A stretch of DNA of 64,000 bases from JBBRHQ01 sp963781345 (GTDB taxonomy: Bacteria > Actinomycetota > Thermoleophilia > Solirubrobacterales > 70-9), in the NCBI GenBank assembly GCA_963781345.1, contig CAWAFQ010000005.1, positions 1 through 64,000 of the forward strand. Reading direction: 5' to 3'. Positions 10,502 to 19,375 of the stretch are shown here, piece after piece; the stretch's first letter is position 1, and every line of letters begins with the position of its first letter. The position numbers were made by a program, and so were the translations under genes. Under the pieces are notes generated by a model. It made no database searches and was not told the DNA's origin. It saw nothing but the letters and a program-made list of their open reading frames with translations.

Positions 10502-11553
10502 CGCCGCCCCGCGGCCGTTCCCGCCACCGAGCCGTTCCCGCTCACTCGCTGCGCCACCGCCCCGGGGTGCGGTGAGGGAAAGAGGCGGCGGCTCGCCGAG
10601 CTCTTGGCGACGAAGTCGCGGACGGCGGCCTCGGCGTCGTAGCTGGGTACGTATCCGACCTCGCTCTTGAGCCGGGTGTTGTCGCAGCCGCGCCCGTAGC
10701 GCAGCAGCCTGATCCCGTCGTCGTAGAGGTCGGCGGCGCCGAGCTGGCGGCCGAGGCGGCTGAAGACCGAGCCGGCGAGGAGGTGGGGAACCGGGAGCGT
10801 CGGGCGGCCGGCGAGGCGCAGGATCCGGGTCAGCGAGATCGTCCCGTCCGGGGCGACGTTGACCGCGCCGCGGACCGGGTTGCGCGCCGCGGCCGCCAGC
10901 GCCCCGGTCGCGTCGTCGGCGTGGATCAGCTGCAGCCGTGGATCGAAGCCGAGCTGAGTCGGGACCAGCGGCAGCGAGAGGTAGCGGTTGAGCGGCTGCT
11001 CGAGGCCCGGGCCGATCTCGGGCTGGAAGCGCAGCATCGTGCAGGTGACGGCGGGGTGGCGGCGGGCGAAGTTGTCGAAGTAGCCCTCGAGCTCGCCGAT
11101 GTCGCGCTGGAAGCGGGTCTTCAGCGGATAGCGCCGGGCCATCTCCTCGGTGAAGAAGGACGGGGCCGCCGCCTCGCAACCGTAGATCGCCGCCGAGCCG
11201 CGGGCGACGACGGCGCGCAGGCCCTCGACCTTCTCGCAGGCCGCGAGCAGCTGCAGCGAGCCGATCACGTTGATGTCGTGGAGCGCCCGCGCCGGCTTCT
11301 CGGGCTCCGGGTACCAGACGATCCCGCAGTGGACGACCACCTCGGGTTCGAGACCGGGCAGGATCCGCGAGATCACCGGGTTGCGGATGTCGGCCTCGAT
11401 GAACTCGGTCCGGTCGAGATCGACCCCCGGCGGCCTCGTGTCGATGCCGGCGAGGTAGGTGATCGAGGGGTCACGCGCGAGCGCGCGCGCCAGCTCCGAC
11501 CCCCAGTGGCTGGAGACGCCGGTGATCACGACTCGGCTGCCCCTGGCAGCCAT
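10498..11553 (-). CDS. NAD-dependent epimerase/dehydratase (GalE2-like SDR)
   Basis: An extended short-chain dehydrogenase of 351 aa. The N-terminal Rossmann motif is slightly altered (VVITGVSSHWG in place of TGxxGxxG), a strand ends in EADIRN, and the catalytic region has SAAIYG with a Tyr further on. The C-terminal 30 residues are a Ser/Pro/Gly-rich tail. Translationally coupled to the acyltransferase and homologous in arrangement to Rv0501. It probably acts on a sugar-nucleotide or lipid-linked substrate, not determinable here. Confidence 0.8.
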
Positions 11554-11555
11554 GT

Positions 11556-11933
11556 CTAACTCTCTACCTTAGATTCAGACTCAAGGTCGGAAACCCTCTT
11601 GGAGAGCCGTTCGATCTCCGTCTCGAGCGCCCGCAGCTCGTCACGGGTCGCCAGCCGCATCCCCTCGATCGCCTCGACCAGCCTCGCCGCGGCGCCGGCC
11701 GAGGCCTCCTGGGCACCCTGGCCGCGCTGGGATATGGCTTCGCGCGCATCCTGGCCGCGCTGGGAGACCGTGTCGGCGGCGTCGCGGCCGCGCCTGGTCA
11801 CCTCGTCGAGCAGCTCCTGGGCACGCTCCCCGGCCTCAGTTGTGGCGGAAAAGGTTCGCTCGACCGCCTCACGCAGGCTCTCGGAGACACCCTTGGAGGC
11901 GGGATCTGCGCCGCTTTTCTCTGAACCTTCCAC
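11556..11933 (-). CDS. Small coiled-coil protein, phasin/apolipoprotein-like
   Basis: About 125 residues, nearly all amphipathic helix. A repeated Gln/Arg/Gly pattern (VSQRGQDAREAISQRGQ) is followed by a C-terminal heptad-rich segment (RALETEIERLSKRVSDLE). The GTG at 11933 is preferred, since upstream sequence is less coding-like and overlaps the divergent gene's promoter region. It ends 2 bp before the epimerase gene and is likely its operon partner. It resembles phasin-type granule or membrane-associated proteins only in composition. A second protein of this type is encoded at 12680. Confidence 0.6.
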   Translation of the reverse strand: MEGSEKSGADPASKGVSESLREAVERTFSATTEAGERAQELLDEVTRRGRDAADTVSQRGQDAREAISQRGQGAQEASAGAAARLVEAIEGMRLATRDELRALETEIERLSKRVSDLESESKVES

Positions 11934-11995
11934 GGCCGCACAGCTTAGTGCGAACGGTGTCCTCGGGAGGCGGTGGGAATAGTCTCCGGTCAAGC

Positions 11996-12670
11996 GTGCC
12001 CGCCCGCCTCCGCCCCAGCGCCCCGATCGCCGCCGACGCTGTCCTCACCGGGGACCCCGCCCGGGCGATGCTGCTTGCCCAGGAGCTGACGGTGCAGCCG
12101 AAGATGAGCAACCACGCCCGCGGCCTCTGGGGCTACTGGGGCCTGACCGAGGACGGGGGCGAGCTGACGGTCCAGGCAACCGGCACCGGGGGCCCCAGCG
12201 CCGCGCTCGTTCTCGGCGACATGGCCGAGCTCGGGCTGCGCCGTGCGGTCCGGGTCGGCACCTGCCGCGCGATCAACCCAGAGCTGGAGCCGGCCGCGGC
12301 GATCATCGTCACCGAGGCGTTCGCCGGCGACGGGGTCAGCCGGGCACTCAACCTGGGCGAGCGTCCCCTCGGGCCCGACCCCGGGCTCGGGGCGGCGCTG
12401 ATCGGCGCCGGCGGGGGCGAGGGCCTGCGGCCGGGAACAGTCTGGAGCTGCGACCTCGTGCCGGACTCGACCGAGACGGCGTTCGCCGGCCAGGACGCGG
12501 TCGATCTGCAAACGGCGGCGCTCTTCTCGCTGGCGCCGACGCTCTCGGTCGCGGTCGCTGCGATCCTGATCGTCGCCGAGTCGGCCTTCGGCGAGAGGAT
12601 CAGCGAGGACGCGCTGGCGCAGGCGGCGAAGCGGGCCGGAAGGGTCGCCGCGGCTGTACTCTCATCCTAG
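11996..12670 (+). CDS. Purine/uridine phosphorylase family protein
   Basis: A 224-aa member of the PNP/UDP phosphorylase fold. ADAVLTGDPARA corresponds to the phosphate-binding loop, TGTGGPSAA to the nucleotide loop and RVGTCRAI to the core strand of nucleoside phosphorylases. The catalytic end SCDLVPDSTE with Glu near the ribose site is also visible. It would cleave nucleosides with phosphate in salvage. The start is GTG 11996, since the region further upstream belongs to the divergent gene. It is slightly shorter than typical (240-250 aa), so specificity is uncertain. Confidence 0.72.
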   Translation: MPARLRPSAPIAADAVLTGDPARAMLLAQELTVQPKMSNHARGLWGYWGLTEDGGELTVQATGTGGPSAALVLGDMAELGLRRAVRVGTCRAINPELEPAAAIIVTEAFAGDGVSRALNLGERPLGPDPGLGAALIGAGGGEGLRPGTVWSCDLVPDSTETAFAGQDAVDLQTAALFSLAPTLSVAVAAILIVAESAFGERISEDALAQAAKRAGRVAAAVLSS

Positions 12671-12679
12671 GGTAGAGGG

Positions 12680-13045
12680 TTACTCTTCGACCTTGAGGCG
12701 CGACTGGTCAGCGCCGACGTCGACATCCCCGTCGAGCCGGCGACGGATCGCGCCGACATCGCGGGCGACTCCGTCGATCTGCTCCTCCACCGACTCGAGC
12801 CGGTGCGAGAGCGAGCGCAGGCGGCGCTCGAGGCGCTCGACCTCATCCGCGGAGGGCAGGTTGAGGGCCCCCATCGCGGCCTGCTGGGCCTCGACCGCCT
12901 TCTCACGGGCGCCGAAGGCGGCCGAGAGGGCGCCGTTGAACATCGGGTTATCGAGCAGCGCCTGGGCGAGATCGCCGACGGCCTGCTCGCCGCGGGCGCG
13001 GATGCTCTCGGGGTCAGATTCCGGGTGGCCCTGTTCCTCGCTCAT
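12680..13045 (-). CDS. Small acidic coiled-coil protein (phasin-like)
   Basis: 121 residues starting MSEEQGHPES. A helical body contains GEQAVGDLAQALLDNPMFN and a heptad-rich segment (RLERRLRSLSHRLESVEEQ). No signal peptide or known catalytic motif. Its tail-to-tail partner at 11996 ends 9 bp away. Similar proteins accompany polyhydroxyalkanoate metabolism in other bacteria, but no such gene is present here, so the function is open. It shares its general architecture with the product of 11556. Confidence 0.65.
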   Translation of the reverse strand: MSEEQGHPESDPESIRARGEQAVGDLAQALLDNPMFNGALSAAFGAREKAVEAQQAAMGALNLPSADEVERLERRLRSLSHRLESVEEQIDGVARDVGAIRRRLDGDVDVGADQSRLKVEE

Positions 13046-13138
13046 CGGGATCCAGCCTACACCGCCTCAGAGCAAGGTTGTGGGCGCGTTAACCCAAGGG
13101 GGGTAGCCGGGGGTCGTCGCCCGCGAAAGGTAGGTTTT

Positions 13139-13250
13139 CAGGCACGCGTGGACCCTTGCATCGGGAGAGTGGAACGAATAGCGTTGCCGTGCCTGTGCGC
13201 AGGGAGAGAGCGCACGGGTTCCGCGCCCGTCGCCATGCCTTCCCAAGGCA
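13139..13250 (+). promoter_or_regulatory. Structured 5' leader of the peptidoglycan hydrolase gene
   Basis: Four stem-loops in a row precede the gene: an 8-bp closing helix CAGGCACG / CGTGCCTG (13139-13146 with 13188-13195), TGCGC / GCGCA (13196-13200 with 13210-13214), ACGGG / CCCGT (13214-13218 with 13226-13230) and TGCCTT / AAGGCA (13236-13241 with 13245-13250). The ATG is 22 nt further on. Actinobacterial cell-wall hydrolase genes are often controlled by c-di-AMP riboswitches. I do not find that class's conserved core, so this stays an unassigned candidate cis-element. Confidence 0.4.
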
Positions 13251-13272
13251 GCAGGAGAACAGTCGCCGTCAG

Positions 13273-15924
13273 ATGAGACATAAGCTCGCACTGACCACCG
13301 CGCTAGCCATCTTCATGGCCGTGACCGCCGGGGCCAGCCTGGCGTCCGCTGAAACCCAGGACAAGAGCGGCGCGGCGCCGACGTCCAACTCCCAGAGTCA
13401 GGTCACCACGCCTCCCCCGACGGGCGCACCTGAGGTGGTGCCCGGGGCGACGATCGGTGGCGGCGTCGAGACGGCGCCGCCGATCAACGGCAGCCTCGAC
13501 GGCGGCGGCCAGGCACCAGCGCCGAGCATCGGCGACAACTCCGAGCAGAGCGCACCGACACCTGTCGCCCCCGGGGGAACGGCCGGGGGAGCAACCGCCA
13601 CCAGCCCCTCGTCGGCGTTTGCGCCGATCGGCCCCTCGCCCCTCGGCGTCCCCAACTTCGTCATCGACTCGTTCGAGATCCCGCCGTTCCTGCTGCCGAT
13701 CTATCAGGCCTGCGGAACCCAGTACGACATTCCCTGGCAGGTCCTCGCATCGATCAACAAGATCGAGACGGCCTTCGGCACCAACCTCAACGTCTCCACC
13801 GCCGGAGCCCAGGGCTGGATGCAGTTCATCCCCTCGACCTGGGCCAGCTATGGGGTCGACGCCAACGGCGACGGGCTCAAGGACCCCTACAACCCGGTCG
13901 ATGCGATCTGCGCCGCCGCCCGCTACCTGAAGGCGGCAGGCGGCACCGCCGACCTCTACAGCGCGATTCTCGCCTACAACCACGCCGACTGGTACGTGCA
14001 GGAGGTGCTGCTCTACGCCCGCGCCTACGGCCGCCTCCCGGACGATCTCGTCGGCTCGCTCACCGGACTCACCGAGGGCGCCCACTTCCCGGTCGCCGCA
14101 GACGCCCGCTATGCCGACAGCATCTCCACCGACGCGGCGAAGCGCGACTCGAGGCCGACCGCGCGGGCAAAGGTCGGAAACGCGGCCCAGGTCGTCGGCT
14201 CCACTCCCGGCCGCATCGGGATCGACATCTACGCCAAGGACGGCGCCCCGGTGGTCGCGGTCAACGACGGGGTCATCAAGCAGATGGGCTCATCCCCATC
14301 GAGGGGGCGCTTCATCGTCCTCCAGGATGCATACGGCAACCGCTACACCTACGGCCAGCTCGGCGAGATCGTCCGCGACCACCCGGTCCCGAAACCCCAG
14401 CCACTCAGCCCCGCCGACTTCAAGCTGATCACGCCGGCCGCCGACAAGAAGCCGACCGGCCCGGCGACCAACACGACCGCCGACAACAACGCACTGAACA
14501 CCCCGGTCAAGCCTAAGGTTGAGAATGAAGGTACGGCCACCGGGGCGACACAGAGCGCCGCTGCCGGCGCCCCCGACAGATCGCCGCAGACGACCGGCGC
14601 CGACGGAGCGAGCGGGACGACGGGATCCACCGGAGCGAGCGGCGCGACAGGAACCACCGGCGTGAGCGGGACGACGGGCGCGACCGGGACGACGGGATCC
14701 ACCGGAGCGAGCGGTGCGACGGGCGCCACCGGAGCGAGCGGGACGACGGGTGCGACCGGCTCCAGTGGCCTCCCCGGGTCCACCGGCACCGGCACCGGCG
14801 ACCAGGGCCCCAAGGTGATCAAGCCCAGCGTCGTCGTGCCCCCCAGCTCGGCCCCCGCCCCCACCGACACCGGCGGCAAGGGTGACGAGTCGCGCCAGCG
14901 CGTCTACGCCCTGCCGACCCGCCCCCACGTCGAGGAGGTCACGAACCGCGGCACCGGTGTCTCGGGAACGGCCGGATACGCGACCTTCCAGAACTACTAC
15001 AACGACGTCTACGCCTATGACGGCAAGACGGCGACGCTGGAGCCGCTGCGAGTCGGATCCAGAGTGATCGGCGGCACCGTCCTCGGCAAGATCGGCACGA
15101 GCGCCGGGACCGGCACCCCCCACGTCAACTTCGCGATCCGCCCAGCCGGCAAGAACACTCCGGCGATCGACCCGAAGCCGATCCTCGACGGATGGAAGCT
15201 GCTCGAGGCGACCGCGATCTACCGCGCCACCGGCAAGAACCTGCTGACCGCCAACCTCGGCGTCGGTGGAGTACTGCTGCTCTCCAAGGAGGCGCTGCAG
15301 CGCCGCGTCCTCGGCGACCCGCGCCTCTCGATCTACTCCTGCGGTCGCAGCGACATCGCCAGCGGCCAGATCGACCGCCGCATCCTCGCTTCGATGGAGT
15401 TCCTGGCCGAGAAGGGCTTCCGCCTGACGATCACATCGCTGAAGTGTGGCCACGGCTTCCTCACCTCCTCCGGCAATGTCTCCGAGCACACCACCGGCGA
15501 CGCGATGGACATCGCCGTCATCAACGGCGTCCCGGTCACCGGCAACCAGGGCCCGGGCTCGCTCCCCGACGCGCTGATCAAGAGCCTGCTGCAGCTGCAG
15601 GGGACGATGGCACCGCACCAGATCATCTCGCTCGAGGACCTGCCCGGCACCCAGAGCTTCGCCCTTGCCGACCACTACGACCACGTCCACGTCGGCTACT
15701 ACCCCGACTACGGCGGCATCGCCGGCCAGCCGTACTCGCGGACGCTGAAGCCCGAGCAGTGGAGGCGCCTGGTCAAGCGCCTCGGTGAAATCCAGAACCC
15801 GCAGGTGCCGGTGACGCCGTCGCAGTTCTCGCTACAGCAGGCGGCCTCCGGCGGGCCCGGCAAGGCCGGCCGCAAGCAGAGCGGCCGAAAGCCCGGCAAC
15901 CGGAACACCACGAGCGGCGACTAG
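13273..15924 (+). CDS. Secreted multidomain peptidoglycan hydrolase (SLT, split LytM-like, M15-like, collagen-like insert)
   Basis: An 883-aa secreted protein. After the signal peptide (MRHKLALTTALAIF ... ASA) comes a Pro/Thr-rich linker and a lytic transglycosylase-type domain (about 135-245; catalytic-type Glu in INKIETAFG, then GAQGWMQFIPSTW). A first half of an M23/LytM fold follows (about 302-370), then a Gly-Thr/Ser-rich collagen-like stretch (440-503), the second M23 half (560-630) and a C-terminal M15/VanY-like domain (673-810; SEHTTGDAMDIAV and DHVHVGY carry zinc-type ligands). The M23 part has Arg where the first zinc His should be and HVNF for HLHF, so it is probably inactive. Likely role: cell-wall remodelling. 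Confidence 0.85.
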   Translation: MRHKLALTTALAIFMAVTAGASLASAETQDKSGAAPTSNSQSQVTTPPPTGAPEVVPGATIGGGVETAPPINGSLDGGGQAPAPSIGDNSEQSAPTPVAPGGTAGGATATSPSSAFAPIGPSPLGVPNFVIDSFEIPPFLLPIYQACGTQYDIPWQVLASINKIETAFGTNLNVSTAGAQGWMQFIPSTWASYGVDANGDGLKDPYNPVDAICAAARYLKAAGGTADLYSAILAYNHADWYVQEVLLYARAYGRLPDDLVGSLTGLTEGAHFPVAADARYADSISTDAAKRDSRPTARAKVGNAAQVVGSTPGRIGIDIYAKDGAPVVAVNDGVIKQMGSSPSRGRFIVLQDAYGNRYTYGQLGEIVRDHPVPKPQPLSPADFKLITPAADKKPTGPATNTTADNNALNTPVKPKVENEGTATGATQSAAAGAPDRSPQTTGADGASGTTGSTGASGATGTTGVSGTTGATGTTGSTGASGATGATGASGTTGATGSSGLPGSTGTGTGDQGPKVIKPSVVVPPSSAPAPTDTGGKGDESRQRVYALPTRPHVEEVTNRGTGVSGTAGYATFQNYYNDVYAYDGKTATLEPLRVGSRVIGGTVLGKIGTSAGTGTPHVNFAIRPAGKNTPAIDPKPILDGWKLLEATAIYRATGKNLLTANLGVGGVLLLSKEALQRRVLGDPRLSIYSCGRSDIASGQIDRRILASMEFLAEKGFRLTITSLKCGHGFLTSSGNVSEHTTGDAMDIAVINGVPVTGNQGPGSLPDALIKSLLQLQGTMAPHQIISLEDLPGTQSFALADHYDHVHVGYYPDYGGIAGQPYSRTLKPEQWRRLVKRLGEIQNPQVPVTPSQFSLQQAASGGPGKAGRKQSGRKPGNRNTTSGD
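14590..14790 (+). repeat. Collagen-like coding repeat
   Basis: Short nine-base units encode Gly-Ala/Thr/Ser-Thr/Ser triplets (for example GATGTTG and GSTGASG) within the hydrolase gene. Blocks of about 18 and 45 bp recur almost unchanged, such as the CGGGATCCACCGGAGCGAGCG block at about 14620 and again at about 14692. This is an in-frame expansion prone to slippage, not a CRISPR array: there are no unique spacers. Confidence 0.75.
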
Positions 15925-15941
15925 CCGCCAGAATCCCTTCT

Positions 15942-16862
15942 CTGGCCCAGTTCTTCGGATTCGCGCAGTTCGAGTACGCCGGCACGATCGGCCTGCCGGA
16001 CGGCCGCTACCTGTCGCGGCTGGCGGTTGGCGACGAGGCCGCCGGCGCCGCTCCCGCGGACGGCCGGGAGACCAAGGGCGCCCGTGAGGAGCGGGTCCTG
16101 GTCATCAGTACCGACGGTGCCCCGGCGCCACCGCGGAGGCGGCGCATGCGGGCCCGCCCGGTCGAGCCGGGGACCGCTCCGCGGCCGCTGCCGCTGACCC
16201 GGGTGACCTCGATCCGGGCCTTCGAGCCCTTCGAGACGGAGGAGGAGGCTGAGCGCTGGCTCGAGGCGGCGACCGAGGTCGGCGAGACCGCCGACGCCCT
16301 CGTCGAGGAGGGGATCGCCCTGCTCAACCGGGCCCTGCACGCAAACGCCACCGCGAGCGCCGACCCCTACGCGTCCGAGATGACCCCGGCGCGCGCGGTC
16401 GCGGTCAGGATCGGCTGGGGCAGCGGCGATCAACTCGCCGAGGGCGAGTACTCCTCCGCGCGCGAGGTGGACATGCGCGGCGGCGTGCCGAGACGTCGCC
16501 GTGGAGAGGACCTGCGCCCGCAGGAGCGCCTCGCCGCGGTGCTCGGCGGGCGGGAGCGGATCGACGCCTCCGAGACACTGCTGCTGCGCGCCCGCGCCGA
16601 CCTCGACGCCGGGCGCATGCGCGAGGCGGCGCTGCAGCTTCGTGTCGGGCTCGAGGCGCTGCTGGTCGAGCTGCGCGGCGCCGTCGCCGACCCCGGACAC
16701 GACGAGGACATGGCGCTGCTGGCCGAGCGCAGGGGCGAGGCCACGGACGCGGCCAACACCGCCCTGCGCGGCGAGCTCGACGTCGAGGCCGCCCACGAGG
16801 TCACCGAGCTGATCGAGATCTCCGAGCGGGTGCTGCGCCGACGACGCGTCCTGCGAGGCTAA
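15942..16862 (+). CDS. Protein of unknown function, possible CTG start
   Basis: The frame is open and strongly coding from just after the hydrolase gene. The first recognisable methionine codon (16146) lies inside it, and 68 well-behaved codons precede that (AQFFGFAQFEYAGTIGLPDGRY). No ATG, GTG or TTG is available there, so I place the start at CTG 15942, 17 bp behind the hydrolase stop; a base error in the start codon would explain it as well. The 306-aa product has an Arg-rich linker near residue 60-70 and a helical, acidic C-terminal half with no signal peptide. I do not recognise the family. The spacing suggests an operon with the hydrolase. Confidence 0.65.
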   Translation: MAQFFGFAQFEYAGTIGLPDGRYLSRLAVGDEAAGAAPADGRETKGAREERVLVISTDGAPAPPRRRRMRARPVEPGTAPRPLPLTRVTSIRAFEPFETEEEAERWLEAATEVGETADALVEEGIALLNRALHANATASADPYASEMTPARAVAVRIGWGSGDQLAEGEYSSAREVDMRGGVPRRRRGEDLRPQERLAAVLGGRERIDASETLLLRARADLDAGRMREAALQLRVGLEALLVELRGAVADPGHDEDMALLAERRGEATDAANTALRGELDVEAAHEVTELIEISERVLRRRRVLRG

Positions 16863-16958
16863 CCGGGTCGCTGGTCTTCAGGGCAGGCTCCTGCGCGCGT
16901 CGAGCAGCGGCGCTCCAGGCTTAAGTGAGCAAGTGCCAATGCCGACAAATGTTGGGCA

Positions 16959-18392
16959 ATGTCTGAGCTGTCCGCACTGATACGCGTGCCCGCGCCCGAG
17001 ACCTCGCCTTCCGCGCAGGCGGAGCTGATCGGCGCCCGCGACCGCAGGCACCGGGGCCTGAACCACCGGGAACGGATTGCCGAGACGGTGATGGGCGGGT
17101 CCTTCCTGCTGGCCGCGGTCGCCATCGTGCTGATGATCCCGAGCGATCGCGCATTCGAGGCCGGCGCCGCGGTTGTGGCGGTGGCCGGCATCTTTCTCGC
17201 GGCGATGGTCGTCTTCAACGTCGGCTCCAGCTACACGATGCCCACCCAGATTGCCTTCGTGCCGGCGCTCTTCATCCTCCCTCCGACGGCGGTCCCGCTC
17301 TGCGTCGCCGCGGGGCTGATCCTGAACAAGCTCTACTCCAGCGCGCGGGGAGAGGACTCTCCCGGCAGGGCGCCGCTCGGCCTCGCTGACTCCTGGTTCG
17401 CCATCGGGCCGGCGCTGGTCCTCGGGCTCGCCGGCTCTCCCGAGCCGGGGATGACCAGCTTCTGGATCCTGGTGGCAGCGCTCGGGTCGCAGGTCGCCTT
17501 CGACTCGGGGGCCGCGGCTCTGAGGGAGAAGCTCCACCACGGCCTGCCGCTCTCCGAGCACTTCTCTGAGGGCGTCTGGGTCTACCTGATTGATCTGCTG
17601 CTATCGCCGGTCGGATACGCGATTGCGATCGGCGCCGCCGTGCACCTGTGGGTGGCGACCCTGGCCTGGCCTCTGTTCGCCCTCCTGCAGATCTTCAGTG
17701 CTGAACGCGAGCGCAGGCTCAACTCGATGCTCGAGCTGAGCGAGGCCTACCGCGGCACCGCCCGCGCACTCGGGGACGTGGTCGAGCACGATGACGCCTA
17801 CACGGGCTTCCACACCCGTGGCGTCGTCAGCCTCTCCACCGCGGTGGCGACAAAGCTCGGCCTCGACACCGCTCAGCAGCGCAACACCGAACTTGGCGCC
17901 CTCCTCCACGACGTCGGCAAGGTCGCGATCCCCAAGGAGATCGTCAACAAGCCCGGCACGCTCAACCCCGAGGAGTGGGAGCTGATGAAGACCCACACGA
18001 TCGAGGGCCAGCGGATCCTCGACGAGATCGGCGGCCTGATGGCGACAGTCGGGCGCGTGGTTCGCTCTGCGCACGAGCGCTTCGACGGCAGCGGGTATCC
18101 CGACGGCCTGGCCGGCGAGGAGATCCCGATCGAGTCGCGCATCATCTTCTGCTGCGATGCGTTCAACGCGATCACGACCGACCGCACCTACCGCAAGAGC
18201 CGCTCGACCGAGGAGGCGATCGAGGAGCTGGCGGCAAACGCCGGATCGCAGTTCGATCCCACGGTGGTCGAGGCCCTGCTCGCGACGGTCGAGGACTTGC
18301 CCTATCTGGAGGCCAGCCACCAGGGCGCCCTGCTCGCCGCCCACCGGGCCAGCGCCTCAGCGCACGCCCATCAGCTTGCCGAAGTGACCTGA
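16959..18392 (+). CDS. Membrane HD-GYP domain phosphodiesterase
   Basis: The 477-aa product has roughly six hydrophobic segments in residues 45-250, followed by a cytoplasmic HD-GYP domain. The metal ligands H317 D318 (LLHDVGK) and the GYP motif 379-381 (FDGSGYPDGL) are intact, as is the LNPEEWELMKTH helix. HD-GYP enzymes hydrolyse cyclic dinucleotides, typically c-di-GMP; the N-terminal membrane part probably senses an envelope or small-molecule signal. No GGDEF partner is present in the window. It is preceded by about 95 bp of non-coding sequence. Confidence 0.88.
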   Translation: MSELSALIRVPAPETSPSAQAELIGARDRRHRGLNHRERIAETVMGGSFLLAAVAIVLMIPSDRAFEAGAAVVAVAGIFLAAMVVFNVGSSYTMPTQIAFVPALFILPPTAVPLCVAAGLILNKLYSSARGEDSPGRAPLGLADSWFAIGPALVLGLAGSPEPGMTSFWILVAALGSQVAFDSGAAALREKLHHGLPLSEHFSEGVWVYLIDLLLSPVGYAIAIGAAVHLWVATLAWPLFALLQIFSAERERRLNSMLELSEAYRGTARALGDVVEHDDAYTGFHTRGVVSLSTAVATKLGLDTAQQRNTELGALLHDVGKVAIPKEIVNKPGTLNPEEWELMKTHTIEGQRILDEIGGLMATVGRVVRSAHERFDGSGYPDGLAGEEIPIESRIIFCCDAFNAITTDRTYRKSRSTEEAIEELAANAGSQFDPTVVEALLATVEDLPYLEASHQGALLAAHRASASAHAHQLAEVT

Positions 18393-18552
18393 GACCGATC
18401 CTAGCGGTCCCGATCCCAAGATCTGGCGACAGGTGCTCTGCCGCCGTCGCCGGCAAGCCTCCGGAGCCGGCGAGCGCGAGAGGGCCCTTGCTCTCTACAC
18501 CCCGGATTACTCGGTACACCAACGCCGGAATCCTGCGTAGCTGAGTATCCAG

Positions 18553-18580
18553 TTGTGGGAACCGCTGCAATCGCCCACAA
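18553..18580 (+). promoter_or_regulatory. Short inverted repeat upstream of the secreted paralogue pair
   Basis: TTGTGGG (18553-18559) is inverted as CCCACAA (18574-18580) over a 14-nt spacer, about 105 bp before the first secreted gene. It could be an operator or the end of the HD-GYP transcript. The rest of 18393-18684 holds one more small GC stem and nothing else I can name. Confidence 0.35.
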
Positions 18581-18684
18581 TTCGGGAGCATTCCTTTGGC
18601 GGGAAGGCTCACCTGGCAGGCGGATCACGAGGAATCGGATCTCGCGACCTACGACCGGCACCGCAACCCATTTAGGGAGAGACC

Positions 18685-19341
18685 GTGCCGATCAAGAAGA
18701 CCCGCAGCTCGATCAAGAAGACCCTTCACCTGGTCGCCCTGGGCGCCGCGACGGCCCTGCTCGCGATCCCCGCCGCCGCGCAGGCGGGGGAACCCGAACC
18801 GTCCGTGTGCCCGCAGGTCCCGACTGAGCAGGTCTTTGCTGGCTTCGGCGACCTCAACTTCTACGCCCCCGTGCCGGGCGGGGGGTTCGAGCCGGGGACG
18901 CCCGAGTGGACGTCGGATTCCGGAGCGGAGGTGGTCGAGGGCAACAACAGCTACCAAAGCGGTAGCTCCACCGACAGCAGATCGCTTCGCCTCTCGCCTG
19001 ACGCCGATGCGACCTCGCCGCCGTTTTGCGTCTCGGTAGATCACCGGACGCTGCGGCTGTTCGCGCAGGAGACCAGCGGGGACAGCGAGGCCGGGCTCAG
19101 GGTCGACATCATCTACCCGGGTTGGAGGCGCCACAACAGGGTCCGCAACTCGGGCGACCTCGACAACACCGGCCTCCTTTATTCGGGGCAGTGGGCACCG
19201 AGCGACGAGCTGGCGCTTGCCCTGAAGCTGCCACACAGATTCCTCATGCGGGGCGGCGGCGACGTCCGTATCCGGATCACCTCCGAAGGCGGGACGTGGC
19301 TGGTCGACGATGTCTACTACGACCCACGCTCGAGCCGCTGA
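18685..19341 (+). CDS. Secreted protein of unknown function (paralogue 1)
   Basis: 218 residues beginning MPIKKTRSSIKK with a clear Sec signal peptide ending around AAAQAGE. The start is GTG 18685 with GGGAGAG just upstream. The mature part is probably all-beta. It has two cysteines spaced as in the next gene product, a PGGGFEPGTPEW segment typical of galactose-binding-like jelly rolls, and ends GTWLVDDVYYDP. It is the upstream member of a tandem pair with 19376 and shares its N-terminus, cysteine pattern and C-terminal W-V-DD-DP signature. No catalytic motif is visible. Its likely role is an extracellular carbohydrate-binding or surface protein, by inference. Confidence 0.72.
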   Translation: MPIKKTRSSIKKTLHLVALGAATALLAIPAAAQAGEPEPSVCPQVPTEQVFAGFGDLNFYAPVPGGGFEPGTPEWTSDSGAEVVEGNNSYQSGSSTDSRSLRLSPDADATSPPFCVSVDHRTLRLFAQETSGDSEAGLRVDIIYPGWRRHNRVRNSGDLDNTGLLYSGQWAPSDELALALKLPHRFLMRGGGDVRIRITSEGGTWLVDDVYYDPRSSR

Positions 19342-19375
19342 GGCGAGCATCAGCCGACCACGCGGAGAGATGAAG

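Noticed and set aside
13139..13272. c-di-AMP (ydaO) riboswitch
   Set aside because: The conserved core sequences of that class were not found, so only a generic structured leader is claimed.
14590..14790. CRISPR-like array
   Set aside because: The repeats are in-frame collagen-like codons inside a secreted protein, without unique spacers.
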